From Amblyomma americanum (taxonomy: Eukaryota > Arthropoda > Arachnida > Ixodida > Ixodidae): 64,000 bases of DNA. The position numbers were made by a program, and so were the translations under genes. Positions 37,371 through 51,900 of this stretch are shown here, piece by piece. Under the pieces are notes generated by a model. That model did no database searches. It was not told the DNA's origin and saw only the letters and a list, made by a program, of their open reading frames with translations. Position 1 is the stretch's first letter, and every line of letters starts with the position of its first letter. The stretch is taken from positions 21,934,269 through 21,998,268 of the forward strand of contig NC_135505.1 in NCBI RefSeq assembly GCF_052857255.1. Direction: 5' to 3'.

Positions 37371-40300
37371 GATACATCGTTTTAGATCGAAACTAGCAAG
37401 ATTCACGAGCATCGATTTTTCAAGTCGTCGAAGAGTAGAGGAGAGAAGGGTGTAAACTTTTTCTCTCAGAACGGCGCGAAAACTTGTATTCCGGCTCAAA
37501 ACAACGGGATACATCGTTTTAGATCGAAACTAGCAAAATTCACGAGCATCGATTTTACAAGTCGTCGAAGAGTAGAGGAGAGAAAGGTGTAAATTTTTTC
37601 TCTCAGAACTGCGCGAAAACTTGTATTCCGGCTCAAAACAACGAGATACATCGTTTTAGATCGAAACTAGCAAGATTCACGAGCATCGATTTTACAAATC
37701 GTCGAAGAGTAGACGAGAGAAAGGTGTAAATTATTTCTCTCAGAACTGCGCGAAAACTTGTGTTCCGGCTCAAAACACGGTATACATCGTTTTAGATCGA
37801 AACTAGCAAAATTCACGAGCATCGTTTTTACAAGTCGTCGAAGAATAGACGAGAAAAAGGTGTAAACTTTTTCTCTCAGAACTGTGCGAAAACTTTTATT
37901 CCGGATCAAAACAACAGGATATATCGTTTTAGATCGAAACTAGCAAAATTAACGAGCATCGATTTTACAAGTCGTCGAACAGTAGACGAGAGATAGGTGC
38001 AAATGATTTCTCTCAGAACTGCGCAAAAACTTGTATTCCGGTTCAAAACAACGGGATACATTGTTTAAGATTGAAACTAGCAAAATTCACGAGCATCGAT
38101 TTTACAAGTCGTCGAAGAGTAGACGAGAGAAAGGTGTAAACGTTTTCTCTCAGAACTGCGCGAAAACTTGTATTCCGGCTCAAAACAACGGGATACATCG
38201 TATTAGATCGAAACTAGCAAGATTCACGAGCACCGATTTTACAAGTCGTCGAAGAGTAGACGAGAGAAAGGTGCAAACTTTTTCTCTCAGAACAGGCGCG
38301 AAAACTTGTATTCCGGCTCAAAACAACGGGATACATCGTTTTAGATCGAAACTAGCAAGATTCACGAGCATCGATTTTACAAGTCGTCGAAGAGTAGACG
38401 AGTGAAAGGTGTAAACTTTTTCTCTCAGAACTGCGCGAAAACTTGTATTCCGGCTCAGAACAACGGGATACATCGTTTTAGACCGAAACTAACAAAATTC
38501 ACGGGCATCGATTTTACAAGTCCTCGAAGAGTAGACGAGAAAAAGGTGCAAACTTTTTCTCTCAGAACTGCGCGAAAACTTGTATTCCGGCTCAAAACAA
38601 CGGGATACATCGTTTTAGATCGAAACTAGCAAGATTCACGAGCATCGATTTTTCAAGTCGTCGAAGAGTAGAGGAGAGAAGGGTGTAAACTTTTTCTCTC
38701 AGAACGGCGCGAAAACTTGTATTCCGGCTCAAAACAACGGGATACATCGTTTTAGATCGAAACTAGCAAATTTCACGAGCATCGATTTTACAAGTCGTCG
38801 AAGAGTAGAGGAGAGAAAGGTGTAAATTTTTTCTCTCAGAACTGCGCGAAAACTTGTATTCCGGCTCAAAACAACGAGATACATCGTTTTAGATCGAAAC
38901 TAGCAAGATTCACGAGCATCGATTTTACAAATCGTCGAAGAGTAGACGAGAGAAAGGTGTAAATTATTTCTCTCAGAACTGCGCGAAAACTTGTGTTCCG
39001 GCTCAAAACAACGGGATACATCGTTTTAGATCGAAACTAGCAAAATTCACGAGCATCGATTTTACAAGTCGTCGAAGAGTAGAGGAGAGAAAGGTGTAAA
39101 CTTTTTCTCTCAGAACTGCGCGAAAACTTGTATTCCGGCTCAAAACAACGAGATACATCGTTTTAGATTGAAACTAGCAAAATTCACGAGCATCGATTTT
39201 ACAAGTCGTCGAAGATTAGAGGAGAGAAATGTGTAAACTTTTTCTCTCAGAACTGCGCGAAAACTTGTGTTCCGGCTCAAAACAACGGGATACATCGTTT
39301 TAGATCGAAACTAGCAAAATTCACGAGCATCGATTTTACAAGTCGTCGAAGAGTAGAGGAGAGAAAGGTGTAAATTTTTTCTCTCAGAACTGCGCGAAAA
39401 CTTGTATTCCGGCTCAAAACAACGAGATACATCGTTTTAGATCGAAACTAGCAAGATTCACGAGCATAGATTTTACAAGTCGTCGATGAGTAGAGGAGAG
39501 AAAGGTGTAAACTTTTTCTCTCATTACAGCGCGAAAACTTGTATTCCGGCTCAAAAAAACGGGCTACATCGTTTTAGATCGAAACTAGCAAGATTCACGA
39601 GCATCGATTTTACAAGTCGTCGAAAAGTACACGAGAAAAAGGTGCAAATTTTTTCTCTCAGAACTGCGCGAAAAGTTGTATTCCGGCTCAAAACAACGAG
39701 ATACATCGTTTTAGATCGAAACTAGCAAGATTCACGAGCATCGATTTTACAAGTCGTCGAAGAGTAGACGAGTGAAAGGTGTAAACTTTTTCTCTCAGAA
39801 CTGCACGAAAACTTGTATTCCGGCTCAGAACAACGGGATACATCGTTTTAGACCGAAACTAACAAAATTCACGGGCATCGATTTTACAAGTCCTCGAAGA
39901 GTAGACGAGAAAAAGGTGCAAACTTTTTCTCTCAGAACTGCGCGAAAACTTGTATTCCGGCTCAAAACAACGGGATACATCGTTTTAGATCGAAACTAGC
40001 AAGATTCACGAGCATCGATTTTTCAAGTCGTCGAAGAGTAGAGGAGAGAAGGGTGTAAACTTTTTCTCTCAGAACGGCGCAAAAACATGTATTCCGGCTC
40101 AAAACAACGGGATACATCGTTTTAGATCGAAACTAGCAAGATTCACGAGCATCGATTTTTCAAGTCGTCGAAGAGTAGAGGAGAGAAGGGTGTAAACTTT
40201 TTCTCTCAGAACGGCGCGAAAACTTGTATTCCGGCTCAAAACAACGAGATACATCGTTTTAGATCGAAACTAGCAAGATTCACGAGCATCGATTTTACAA

Positions 40301-40718
40301 ATTGTCGAAGAGTAGACGAGAGAAAGGTGTAAATTATTTCTCTCAGAACTGCGCGAAAACTTGTGTTCCGGCTCAAAACAACGGGATACATCGTTTTAGA
40401 TCGAAACTAGCAAAATTCACGAGCATCGATTTTACAAGTCGTCGAAGAGTAGAGGAGAGAAAGGTGTAAACTTTTTCTCTCAGAACTGCGCGAAAACTTG
40501 TGTTCCGGCTCAAAACAACGGGATACATCGTTTTAGATCGAAACTAGCAAAATTCACGAGCATCGATTTTACAAGTCGTCGAAGAGTAGAGGAGAGAAAG
40601 GTGTTAATTTTTTCTCTCAGAACTGCGCGAAAACTTCTATTCCGGCTCAAAACAACGAGATACATCGTTTTAGATCGAAACTAGCAAGATTCACGAGCAT
40701 AGATTTTACAAGTCGTCG

Positions 40719-41660
40719 ATGAGTAGAGGAGAGAAAGGTGTAAACTTTTTCTCTCATTACAGCGCGAAAACTTGTATTCCGGCTCAAAAAAACGGGCTAC
40801 ATCGTTTTAGATCGAAACTAGCAAGATTCACGAGCATCGATTTTACAAGTCGTCGAAAAGTACACGAGAAAAAGGTGCAAATTTTTTCTCTCAGAACTGC
40901 GCGAAAAGCTGTATTCCGGCTCAAAACAACGGGATACATCGTTTTAGATCGAAACTAGCAAGATTCACGAGCATCGATTTTACAAGTCGTCGAAGAGTAG
41001 ACGAGAGAATGGTGCAAACTTTTTCTTTCAGAACTGTGCTAAAACTTGTATTCCGGCTCAAAACAAAGGGATACATCGTTTTAGATCGAAACTAGCAAGA
41101 ATCACGAGCATCGATTTTACAAGTCGTCGAAGAGTAGAGGAGAGAAAGGTGTAAACTTTTTCTCTCAGAACTGCGCGAAAACTTGTATTCCGGCTCGAAA
41201 CAACGGGATACATCGTTTTAGATCGAAACTAGCAAGATTCACGAGCATCGATTTTACAAATCGTCGAAGAGTAGACGAGAGAAAGGTGTAAATTTTTTCT
41301 CGCAGAACTGCGCGAAAACTTGTGTTCCGGCTCAAAACAACGGGATAGATCGTTAAAGATCGAAAATAGCAATATTCACGAGCATCGATTTTACAAGTCG
41401 TCGAAGAGTAGACGAGAGAAAGCTGTAAACTTTTTCTCTCAGAACAGCGCGAAAACTTGTATTCCGTTTCAAAACAACGAGATACATCGTTTTAGATCGA
41501 AACTAGCAAGATTCGCGAGCATCGGTTTTTGAAGTCCTCGAAGAGTAGACGAGAGAAAGGTGTAAACTTTTTCTCTCAGAACTGCGCGAAAACTTTAATT
41601 CCGGCTCAAAACAACGGGATACATCGTTTTAGATCGAAACTAGCAAGATTCACGAGCATC
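40719..41660 (+). repeat. Single heptamer lacking its partner
   Basis: This is a first-subtype heptamer (gaaaatagc) that also carries gttaaagatcg in place of gtttaagatcg. Instead of the usual gagtgaaagg / ctcattacag second unit, the monomer after ctttaattccgg continues with gatttttcaag and gaaggg at about 41663. The same truncated arrangement occurs at 48936-49880. Confidence 0.8.
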
Positions 41661-44600
41661 GATTTTTCAAGTCGTCGAAGAGTAGAGGAGAGAAGGGTGT
41701 AAACTTTTTCTCTCAGAACGGCGCGAAAACTTGTATTCCGGCTCAAAACAACGGGATACATCGTTTTAGATCGAAACTAGCAAAATTCACGAGCATCGAT
41801 TTTACAAGTCGTCGAAGAGTAGAGGAGAGAAAGGTGTAAATTTTTTCTCTCAGAACTGCGCGAAAACTTGTATTCCGGCTCAAAACAACGAGATACATCG
41901 TTTTAGATCGAAACTAGCAAGATTCACGAGCATCGATTTTACAAATCGTCGAAGAGTAGACGAGAGAAAGGTGTAAATTATTTCTCTCAGAACTGCGCGA
42001 AAACTTGTGTTCCGGCTCAAAACACGGTATACATCGTTTTAGATCGAAACTAGCAAAATTCACGAGCATCGTTTTTACAAGTCGTCGAAGAATAGACGAG
42101 AAAAAGGTGTAAACTTTTTCTCTCAGAACTGTGCGAAAACTTTTATTCCGGATCAAAACAACAGGATATATCGTTTTAGATCGAAACTAGCAAAATTAAC
42201 GAGCATCGATTTTACAAGTCGTCGAACAGTAGACGAGAGATAGGTGCAAATGATTTCTCTCAGAACTGCGCAAAAACTTGTATTCCGGTTCAAAACAACG
42301 GGATACATTGTTTTAGATTGAAACTAGCAAAATTCACGAGCATCGATTTTACAAGTCGTCGAAGAGTAGACGAGAGAAAGGTGTAAACTTTTTCTCTCAG
42401 AACTGCGCGAAAACTTGTATTCCGGCTCAAAACAACGGGATACATCGTATTAGATCGAAACTAGCAAGATTCACGAGCACCGATTTTACAAGTCGTCGAA
42501 GAGTAGACGAGAGAAAGGTGCAAACTTTTTCTCTCAGAACAGGCGCGAAAACTTGTATTCCGGCTCAAAACAACGGGATACATCGTTTTAGATCGAAACT
42601 AGCAAGATTCACGAGCATCGATTTTACAAGTCGTCGAAGAGTAGACGAGTGAAAGGTGTAAACTTTTTCTCTCAGAACTGCGCGAAAACTTGTATTCCGG
42701 CTCAGAACAACGGGATACATCGTTTTAGACCGAAACTAACAAAATTCACGGGCATCGATTTTACAAGTCCTCGAAGAGTAGACGAGAAAAAGGTGCAAAC
42801 TTTTTCTCTCAGAACTGCGCGAAAACTTGTATTCCGGCTCAAAACAACGGGATACATCGTTTTAGATCGAAACTAGCAAGATTCACGAGCATCGATTTTT
42901 CAAGTCGTCGAAGAGTAGAGGAGAGAAGGGTGTAAACTTTTTCTCTCAGAACGGCGCGAAAACTTGTATTCCGGCTCAAAACAACGGGATACATCGTTTT
43001 AGATCGAAACTAGCAAATTTCACGAGCATCGATTTTACAAGTCGTCGAAGAGTAGAGGAGAGAAAGGTGTAAATTTTTTCTCTCAGAACTGCGCGAAAAC
43101 TTGTATTCCGGCTCAAAACAACGAGATACATCGTTTTAGATCGAAACTAGCAAGATTCACGAGCATCGATTTTACAAATCGTCGAAGAGTAGCCGAGAGA
43201 AAGGTGTAAATTATTTCTCTCAGAACTGCGCGAAAACTTGTGTTCCGGCTCAAAACAACGGGATACATCGTTTTAGATCGAAACTAGCAAAATTCACGAG
43301 CATCGATTTTACAAGTCGTCGAAGAGTAGAGGAGAGAAAGGTGTAAACTTTTTCTCTCAGAACTGCGCGAAAACTTGTATTCCGGCTCAAAACAACGAGA
43401 TACATCGTTTTAGATTGAAACTAGCAAAATTCACGAGCATCGATTTTACAAGTCGTCGAAGATTAGAGGAGAGAAATGTGTAAACTTTTTCTCTCAGAAC
43501 TGCGCGAAAACTTGTGTTCCGGCTCAAAACAACGGGATACATCGTTTTAGATCGAAACTAGCAAAATTCACGAGCATCGATTTTACAAGTCGTCGAAGAG
43601 TAGAGGAGAGAAAGGTGTAAATTTTTTCTCTCAGAACTGCGCGAAAACTTGTATTCCGGCTCAAAACAACGAGATACATCGTTTTAGATCGAAACTAGCA
43701 AGATTCACGAGCATAGATTTTACAAGTCGTCGATGAGTAGAGGAGAGAAAGGTGTAAACTTTTTCTCTCATTACAGCGCGAAAACTTGTATTCCGGCTCA
43801 AAAAAACGGGCTACATCGTTTTAGATCGAAACTAGCAAGATTCACGAGCATCGATTTTACAAGTCGTCGAAAAGTACACGAGAAAAAGGTGCAAATTTTT
43901 TCTCTCAGAACTGCGCGAAAAGTTGTATTCCGGCTCAAAACAACGGGATACATCGTTTTAGATCGAAACTAGCAAGATTCACGAGCATCGATTTTACAAG
44001 TCGTCGAAGAGTAGACGAGTGAAAGGTGTAAACTTTTTCTCTCAGAACTGCACGAAAACTTGTATTCCGGCTCAGAACAACGGGATACATCGTTTTAGAC
44101 CGAAACTAACAAAATTCACGGGCATCGATTTTACAAGTCCTCGAAGAGTAGACGAGAAAAAGGTGCAAACTTTTTCTCTCAGAACTGCGCGAAAACTTGT
44201 ATTCCGGCTCAAAACAACGGGATACATCGTTTTAGATCGAAACTAGCAAGATTCACGAGCATCGATTTTTCAAGTCGTCGAAGAGTAGAGGAGAGAAGGG
44301 TGTAAACTTTTTCTCTCAGAACGGCGCGAAAACTTGTATTCCGGCTCAAAACAACGAGATACATCGTTTTAGATCGAAACTAGCAAGATTCACGAGCATC
44401 GATTTTACAAATCGTCGAAGAGTAGACGAGAGAAAGGTGTAAATTATTTCTCTCAGAACTGCGCGAAAACTTGTGTTCCGGCTCAAAACAACGGGATACA
44501 TCGTTTTAGATCGAAACTAGCAAAATTCACGAGCATCGATTTTACAAGTCGTCGAAGAGTAGAGGAGAGAAAGGTGTAAACTTTTTCTCTCAGAACTGCG

Positions 44601-44825
44601 CGAAAACTTGTGTTCCGGCTCAAAACAACGGGATACATCGTTTTAGATCGAAACTAGCAAAATTCACGAGCATCGATTTTACAAGTCGTCGAAGAGTAGA
44701 GAGAAAGCTGTAAATTTTTTCTCTCAGAACTGCGCGAAAACTTCTATTCCGGCTCAAAACAACGAGATACATCGTTTTAGATCGAAACTAGCAAGATTCA
44801 CGAGCATAGATTTTACAAGTCGTCG

Positions 44826-47800
44826 ATGAGTAGAGGAGAGAAAGGTGTAAACTTTTTCTCTCATTACAGCGCGAAAACTTGTATTCCGGCTCAAAAAAAC
44901 GGGCTACATCGTTTTAGATCGAAACTAGCAAGATTCACGAGCATCGATTTTACAAGTCGTCGAAAAGTACACGAGAAAAAGGTGCAAATTTTTTCTCTCA
45001 GAACTGCGCGAAAAGTTGTATTCCGGCTCAAAACAACGGGATACATCGTTTTAGATCGAAACTAGCAAGATTCACGAGCATCGATTTTACAAGTCGTCGA
45101 AGAGTAGACGAGAGAATGGTGCAAACTTTTTCTTTCAGAACTGTGCTAAAACTTGTATTCCGGCTCAAAACAAAGGGATACATCGTTTTAGATCGAAACT
45201 AGCAAGAATCACGAGCATCGATTTTACAAGTCGTCGAAGAGTAGAGGAGAGAAAGGTGTAAACTTTTTCTCTCAGAACTGCGCGAAAACTTGTATTCCGG
45301 CTCAAAACAACGGGATACATCGTTTTAGATCGCAACTAGCAAGATTCACGAGCATCGATTTTACAAATCGTCGAAGAGTAGACGAGAGAAAGGTGTAAAT
45401 TTTTTCTCGCAGAACTGCGCGAAAACTTGTGTTCCGGCTCAAAACAACGGAATAGATCGTTAAAGATCGAAAATAGCAATATTCACGAGCATCGATTTTA
45501 CAAGTCGTCGAAGAGTAGACGAGAGAAAGCTGTAAACTTTTTCTCTCAGAACAGCGCGAAAACTTGTATTCCGTTTCAAAACAACGAGATACATCGTTTT
45601 AGATCGAAACTAGCAAGATTCGCGAGCATCGGTTTTTGAAGTCCTCGAAGAGTAGACGAGAGAAAGGTGTAAACTTTTTCTCTCAGAACTGCGCGAAAAC
45701 TTTAATTCCGGCTCAAAACAACGGGATACATCGTTTTAGATCGAAACTAGCAAGATTCACGAGCATCGATTTTACAAGTCGTCGAAGAGTAGACGAGTGA
45801 AAGGTGTAAACTTTTTCTCTCATTACAGCGCGAAAACTTGTATTCCGGCTCAGAACAACGGGATACATCGTTTTAGATCGAAACTAGCAAGATTCACGAG
45901 CATCGATTTTACAAGTCGTCGAAAAGTACACGAGAAAAAGGTGCAAATTTTTTCTCTCAGAACTGCGCGAAAAGTTGTATTCCGGCTCAAAACAACGGGA
46001 TACATCATTTTAGATCGAAACTAGTAAGATTCACGAGCATCGATTTTACAAGTCGTCGAAGAGTAGACGAGAGAATGGTGCAAACTTTTCTTTCAGAACT
46101 GCGCTAAAACTTGTATTCCGGCTCAAAACAAAGGGATACATCGTTTTAGGTCGAAACTAGCAAGAATCACGAGCATCGATTTTACAAGTCGTCGAAGAGT
46201 AGAGGAGAGAAAGGTGTAAACTTTTTCTCTCAGAACTGCGCGAAAACTTGTATTCCGGCTCAAAACAACGGGATACATCGTTTTAGATCGAAACTAGCAA
46301 GATTCACGAGCATCGATTTTACAAATCGTCGAAGAGTAGACGAGAGAAAGGTGTAAATTTTTTCTCGCAGAACTGCGCGAAAACTTGTGCTCCGGCTCAA
46401 AACAACGGGATAGATCGTTTAAGATCGAAACTAGCAATATTCACGAGCATCGATTTTACAAGTCGTCGAAGAGTAGACGAGAGAAAGCTGTACACTTTTT
46501 CTCTCAGAACAGCGCGAAAACTTGTATTCCGTTTCAAAACAACGAGATACATCGTTTTAGATCGAAACTAGCAAGATTCGCGAGCATCGGTTTTTGAAGT
46601 CCTCGAAGAGTAGACGAGAGAAAGGTGTAAACTTTTTCTCTCAGAACTGCGCGAAAACTTTAATTCCGGCTCAAAACAACGGGATACATCGTTTTAGATC
46701 GAAACTAGCAAGATTCACGAGCATCGATTTTACAAGTCGTCGAAGAGTAGACGAGTGAAAGGTGTAAACTTTTTCTCTCAGAACTGCGCGAAAACTTGTA
46801 TTCCGGCTCAGAACAACGGGATACATCGTTTTAGACCGAAACTAACAAAATTCACGGGCATCGATTTTACAAGTCCTCGAAGAGTAGACGAGAAAAAGGT
46901 GCAAACTTTTTCTCTCAGAACTGCGCGAAAACTTGTATTCCGGCTCAAAACAACGGGATACATCGTTTTAGATCGAAACTAGCAAGATTCACGAGCATCG
47001 ATTTTTCAAGTCGTCGAAGAGTAGAGGAGAGAAGGGTGTAAACTTTTTCTCTCAGAACGGCGCGAAAACTTGTTCTCCGGCTCAAAACAACGGGATACAT
47101 CGTTTTAGATCGAAACTAGCAAAATTCACGAGCATCGATTTTACAAGTCGTCGAAGAGTAGAGGAGAGAAAGGTGTAAATTTTTTCTCTCAGAACTGCGC
47201 GAAAACTTGTATTCCGGCTCAAAACAACGAGATACATCGTTTTAGATCGAAACTAGCAAGATTCACGAGCATCAATTTTACAAATCGTCGAAGAGTACAC
47301 GAGAGAAAGGTGTAAATTATTTCTCTCAGAACTGCGCGAAAACTTGTGTTCCGGCTCAAAACAACGGTATACATCGTATTAGATCGAAACTAGCAAGATT
47401 CACGAGCACCGATTTTACAAGTCGTCGAAGAGTAGACGAGAGAAAGGTGCAAACTTTTTCTCTCAGAACAGGCGCGAAAACTTGTATTCCGGCTCAAAAC
47501 AACGGGATACATCGTTTTAGATCGAAACTAGCAAGATTCACGAGCATCGATTTTACAAGTCGTCGAAGAGTAGACGAGTGAAAGGTGTAAACTTTTTCTC
47601 TCAGAACTGCGCGAAAACTTGTATTCCGGCTCAGAACAACGGGATACATCGTTTTAGACCGAAACTAACAAAATTCACGGGCATCGATTTTACAAGTCCT
47701 CGAAGAGTAGACGAGAAAAAGGTGCAAACTTTTTCTCTCAGAACTGCGCGAAAACTTGTATTCCGGCTCAAAACAACGGGATACATCGTTTTAGATCGAA

Positions 47801-48935
47801 ACTAGCAAGATTCACGAGCATCGATTTTTCAAGTCGTCGAAGAGTAGAGGAGAGAAGGGTGTAAACTTTTTCTCTCAGAACGGCGCGAAAACTTGTATTC
47901 CGGCTCAAAACAACGGGATACATCGTTTTAGATCGAAACTAGCAAAATTCACGAGCATCAATTTTACAAGTCGTCGAAGAGTAGAGGAGAGAAAGGTGTA
48001 AATTTTTTCTCTCAGAACTGCGCGAAAACTTGTATTCCGGCTCAAAACAACGAGATACATCGTTTTAGATCGAAACTAGCAAGATTCACGAGCATCGATT
48101 TTACAAATCGTCGAAGAGTAGACGAGAGAAAGGTGTAAATTATTTCTCTCAGAACTGCGCGAAAACTTGTGTTCCGGCTCAAAACAACGGGATACATCGT
48201 TTTAGATCGAAACTAGCAAAATTCACGAGCATCGATTTTACAAGTCGTCGAAGAGTAGAGGAGAGAAAGGTGTAAACTTTTTCTCTCAGAACTGCGCGAA
48301 AACTTGTATTCCGGCTCAAAACAACGAGATACATCGTTTTAGATTGAAACTAGCAAAATTCACGAGCATCGATTTTACAAGTCGTCGAAGATTAGAGGAG
48401 AGAAATGTGTAAACTTTTTCTCTCAGAACTGCGCGAAAACTTGTGTTCCGGCTCAAAACAACGGGATACATCGTTTTAGATCGAAACTAGCAAAATTCAC
48501 GAGCATCGATTTTACAAGTCGTCGAAGAGTAGAGGAGAGAAAGGTGTAAATTATTTCTCTCAGAACTGCGCGAAAACTTGTGTTCCGGCTCAAAACAACG
48601 GGATACATCGTTTTAGATCGAAACTAGCAAAATTCACGAGCATCGATTTTACAAGTCGTCGAAGAGTAGAGGAGAGAAAGGTGTAAACTTTTTCTCTCAG
48701 AACTGCGCGAAAACTTGTGTTCCGGCTCAAAACAACGGGATACATCGTTTTAGATCGAAACTAGCAAAATTCACGAGCATCGATTTTACAAGTCGTCGAA
48801 GAGTAGAGGAGAGAAAGGTGTAAATTTTTTCTCTCAGAACTGCGCGAAAACTTCTATTCCGGCTCAAAACAACGAGATACATCGTTTTAGATCGAAACTA
48901 GCAAGATTCACGAGCATAGATTTTACAAGTCGTCG
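44826..48935 (+). repeat. 30-monomer super-unit (4,110 bp) with heptamer pair
   Basis: Landmarks at 44826 and 45427 recur at 48936 and 49537, exactly 4,110 bp (30 x 137) later. It begins with a heptamer pair (44826 and 45785). A 3-bp loss in gtagagagaaag near 44700 lies just upstream. Part of it (45.80-47.85 kb: 45797, 46385, 46755, 47578) recurs at 54.43-56.45 kb at offset 8,633, including the rare catcattttag variant at about 46010 and 54645 and gttctccgg at about 47073 and 55705. Confidence 0.84.
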
Positions 48936-51900
48936 ATGAGTAGAGGAGAGAAAGGTGTAAACTTTTTCTCTCATTACAGCGCGAAAACTTGTATTCCGGC
49001 TCAAAAAAACGGGCTACATCGTTTTAGATCGAAACTAGCAAGATTCACGAGCATCGATTTTACAAGTCGTCGAAAAGTACACGAGAAAAAGGTGCAAATT
49101 TTTTCTCTCAGAACTGCGCGAAAAGTTGTATTCCGGCTCAAAACAACGGGATACATCGTTTTAGATCGAAACTAGCAAGATTCACGAGCATCGATTTTAC
49201 AAGTCGTCGAAGAGTAGACGAGAGAATGGTGCAAACTTTTTCTTTCAGAACTGTGCTAAAACTTGTATTCCGGCTCAAAACAAAGGGATACATCGTTTTA
49301 GATCGAAACTAGCAAGAATCACGAGCATCGATTTTACAAGTCGTCGAAGAGTAGAGGAGAGAAAGGTGTAAACTTTTTCTCTCAGAACTGCGCGAAAACT
49401 TGTATTCCGGCTCAAAACAACGGGATACATCGTTTTAGATCGAAACTAGCAAGATTCACGAGCATCGATTTTACAAATCGTCGAAGAGTAGACGAGAGAA
49501 AGGTGTAAATTTTTTCTCGCAGAACTGCGCGAAAACTTGTGTTCCGGCTCAAAACAACGGGATAGATCGTTAAAGATCGAAAATAGCAATATTCACGAGC
49601 ATCGATTTTACAAGTCGTCGAAGAGTAGACGAGAGAAAGCTGTAAACTTTTTCTCTCAGAACAGCGCGAAAACTTGTATTCCGTTTCAAAACAACGAGAT
49701 ACATCGTTTTAGATCGAAACTAGCAAGATTCGCGAGCATCGGTTTTTGAAGTCCTCGAAGAGTAGACGAGAGAAAGGTGTAAACTTTTTCTCTCAGAACT
49801 GCGCGAAAACTTTAATTCCGGCTCAAAACAACGGGATACATCGTTTTAGATCGAAACTAGCAAGATTCACGAGCATCGATTTTTCAAGTCGTCGAAGAGT
49901 AGAGGAGAGAAGGGTGTAAACTTTTTCTCTCAGAACGGCGCGAAAACTTGTATTCCGGCTCAAAACAACGGGATACATCGTTTTAGATCGAAACTAGCAA
50001 AATTCACGAGCATCGATTTTACAAGTCGTCGAAAAGTAGAGGAGAGAAAGGTGTAAATTTTTTCTCTCAGAACTGCGCGAAAACTTGTATTCCGGCTCAA
50101 AACACGGTATACATCGTTTTAGATCGAAACTAGCAAAATTCACGAGCATCGTTTTTACAAGTCGTCGAAGAATAGACGAGAAAAAGGTGTAAACTTTTTC
50201 TCTCAGAACTGTGCGAAAACTTTATTCCGGATCAAAACAACAGGATATATCGTTTTAGATCGAAACTAGCAAAATTAACGAGCATCGATTTTACAAGTCG
50301 TCGAACAGTAGACGAGAGATAGGTGCAAATGATTTCTCTCAGAACTGCGCAAAAACTTGTATTCCGGTTCAAAACAACGGGATACATTGTTTTAGATTGA
50401 AACTAGCAAAATTCACGAGCATCGATTTTACAAGTCGTCGAAGAGTAGACGAGAGAAAGGTGTAAACTTTTTCTCTCAGAACTGCGCGAAAACTTGTATT
50501 CCGCTCAAAACAACGGGATACATCGTATTAGATCGAAACTAGCAAGATTCACGAGCACCGATTTTACAAGTCGTCGAAGAGTAGACGAGAGAAAGGTGCA
50601 AACTTTTTCTCTCAGAACAGGCGCGAAAACTTGTATTCCGGCTCAAAACAACGGGATACATCGTTTTAGATCGAAACTAGCAAGATTCACGAGCATCGAT
50701 TTTACAAGTCGTCGAAGAGTAGACAAGTGAAAGGTGTAAACTTTTTCTCTCAGAACTGCGCGAAAACTTGTATTCCGGCTCAGAACAACGGGATACATCG
50801 TTTTAGACCGAAACTAACAAATTCACGGGCATCGATTTTACAAGTCCTCGAAGAGTAGACGAGAAAAAGGTGCAAACTTTTTCTCTCAGAACTGCGCGAA
50901 AACTTGTATTCCGGCTCAAAACAACGGGATACATCGTTTTAGATCGAAACTAGCAAGATTCACGAGCATCGATTTTTCAAGTCGTCGAAGAGTAGAGGAG
51001 AGAAGGGTGTAAACTTTTTCTCTCAGAACGGCGCGAAAACTTGTATTCCGGCTCAAAACAACGGGATACATCGTTTTAGATCGAAACTAGCAAATTTCAC
51101 GAGCATCGATTTTACAAGTCGTCGAAGAGTAGAGGAGAGAAAGGTGTAAATTTTTTCTCTCAGAACTGCGCGAAAACTTGTATTCCGGCTCAAAACAACG
51201 AGATACATCGTTTTAGATCGAAACTAGCAAGATTCACGAGCAATCGATTTTACAAATCGTCGAAGAGTAGCCGAGAGAAAGGTGTAAATTATTTCTCTCA
51301 GAACTGCGCGAAAACTTGTGTTCCGGCTCAAAACAACGGGATACATCGTTTTAGATCGAAACTAGCAAAATTCACGAGCATCGATTTTACAAGTCGTCGA
51401 AGAGTAGAGGAGAGAAAGGTGTAAACTTTTTCTCTCAGAACTGCGCGAAAACTTGTATTCCGGCTCAAAACAACGGGATACATCGTTTTAGATTGAAACT
51501 AGCAAAATTCACGAGCATCGATTTTACAAGTCGTCGAAGATTAGAGGAGAGAAATGTGTAAACTTTTTCTCTCAGAACTGCGCGAAAACTTGTGTTCCGG
51601 CTCAAAACAACGGGATACATCGTTTTAGATCGAAACTAGCAAAAATTCACGAGCATCGATTTTACAAGTCGTCGAAGAGTAGAGGAGAGAAAGGTGTAAA
51701 TTTTTTCTCTCAGAACTGCGCGAAAACTTGTATTCCGGCTCAAAACAACGAGATACATCGTTTTAGATCGAAACTAGCAAGATTCACGAGCATAGATTTT
51801 ACAAGTCGTCGATGAGTAGAGGAGAGAAAGGTGTAAACTTTTTCTCTCATTACAGCGCGAAAACTTGTATTCCGGCTCAAAAAAACGGGCTACATCGTTT

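Larger units (their letters stand above)
35239..43732 (+). repeat. Two 31-monomer super-units (4,247 bp each)
   Basis: The gatgagtagagg / ctcattacag monomer recurs at 35239, 39486 and 43733, both steps being 4,247 bp (31 x 137). Further pairs at this spacing are 37667/41914, 38402/42649 and 39772/44019. The content is not collinear throughout. In the 39.49-kb unit the heptamer is broken after two monomers and resumes only at 40719 (1,233 bp later). At about 41660 the second heptamer of the pair is missing, so monomer 7 joins directly to a gaaggg-type monomer; relative to the 36-kb copy this removes 1,233 bp (nine monomers). Confidence 0.82.

Noticed and set aside
38031..38405. Open frame of 124 codons, and similar 60-117-codon frames on both strands
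   Set aside because: 137 is not a multiple of three, so each frame runs through the three monomer frames until a common stop. Near-identical peptides appear dozens of times, often broken by 1-bp indels, as expected for non-coding repeats.
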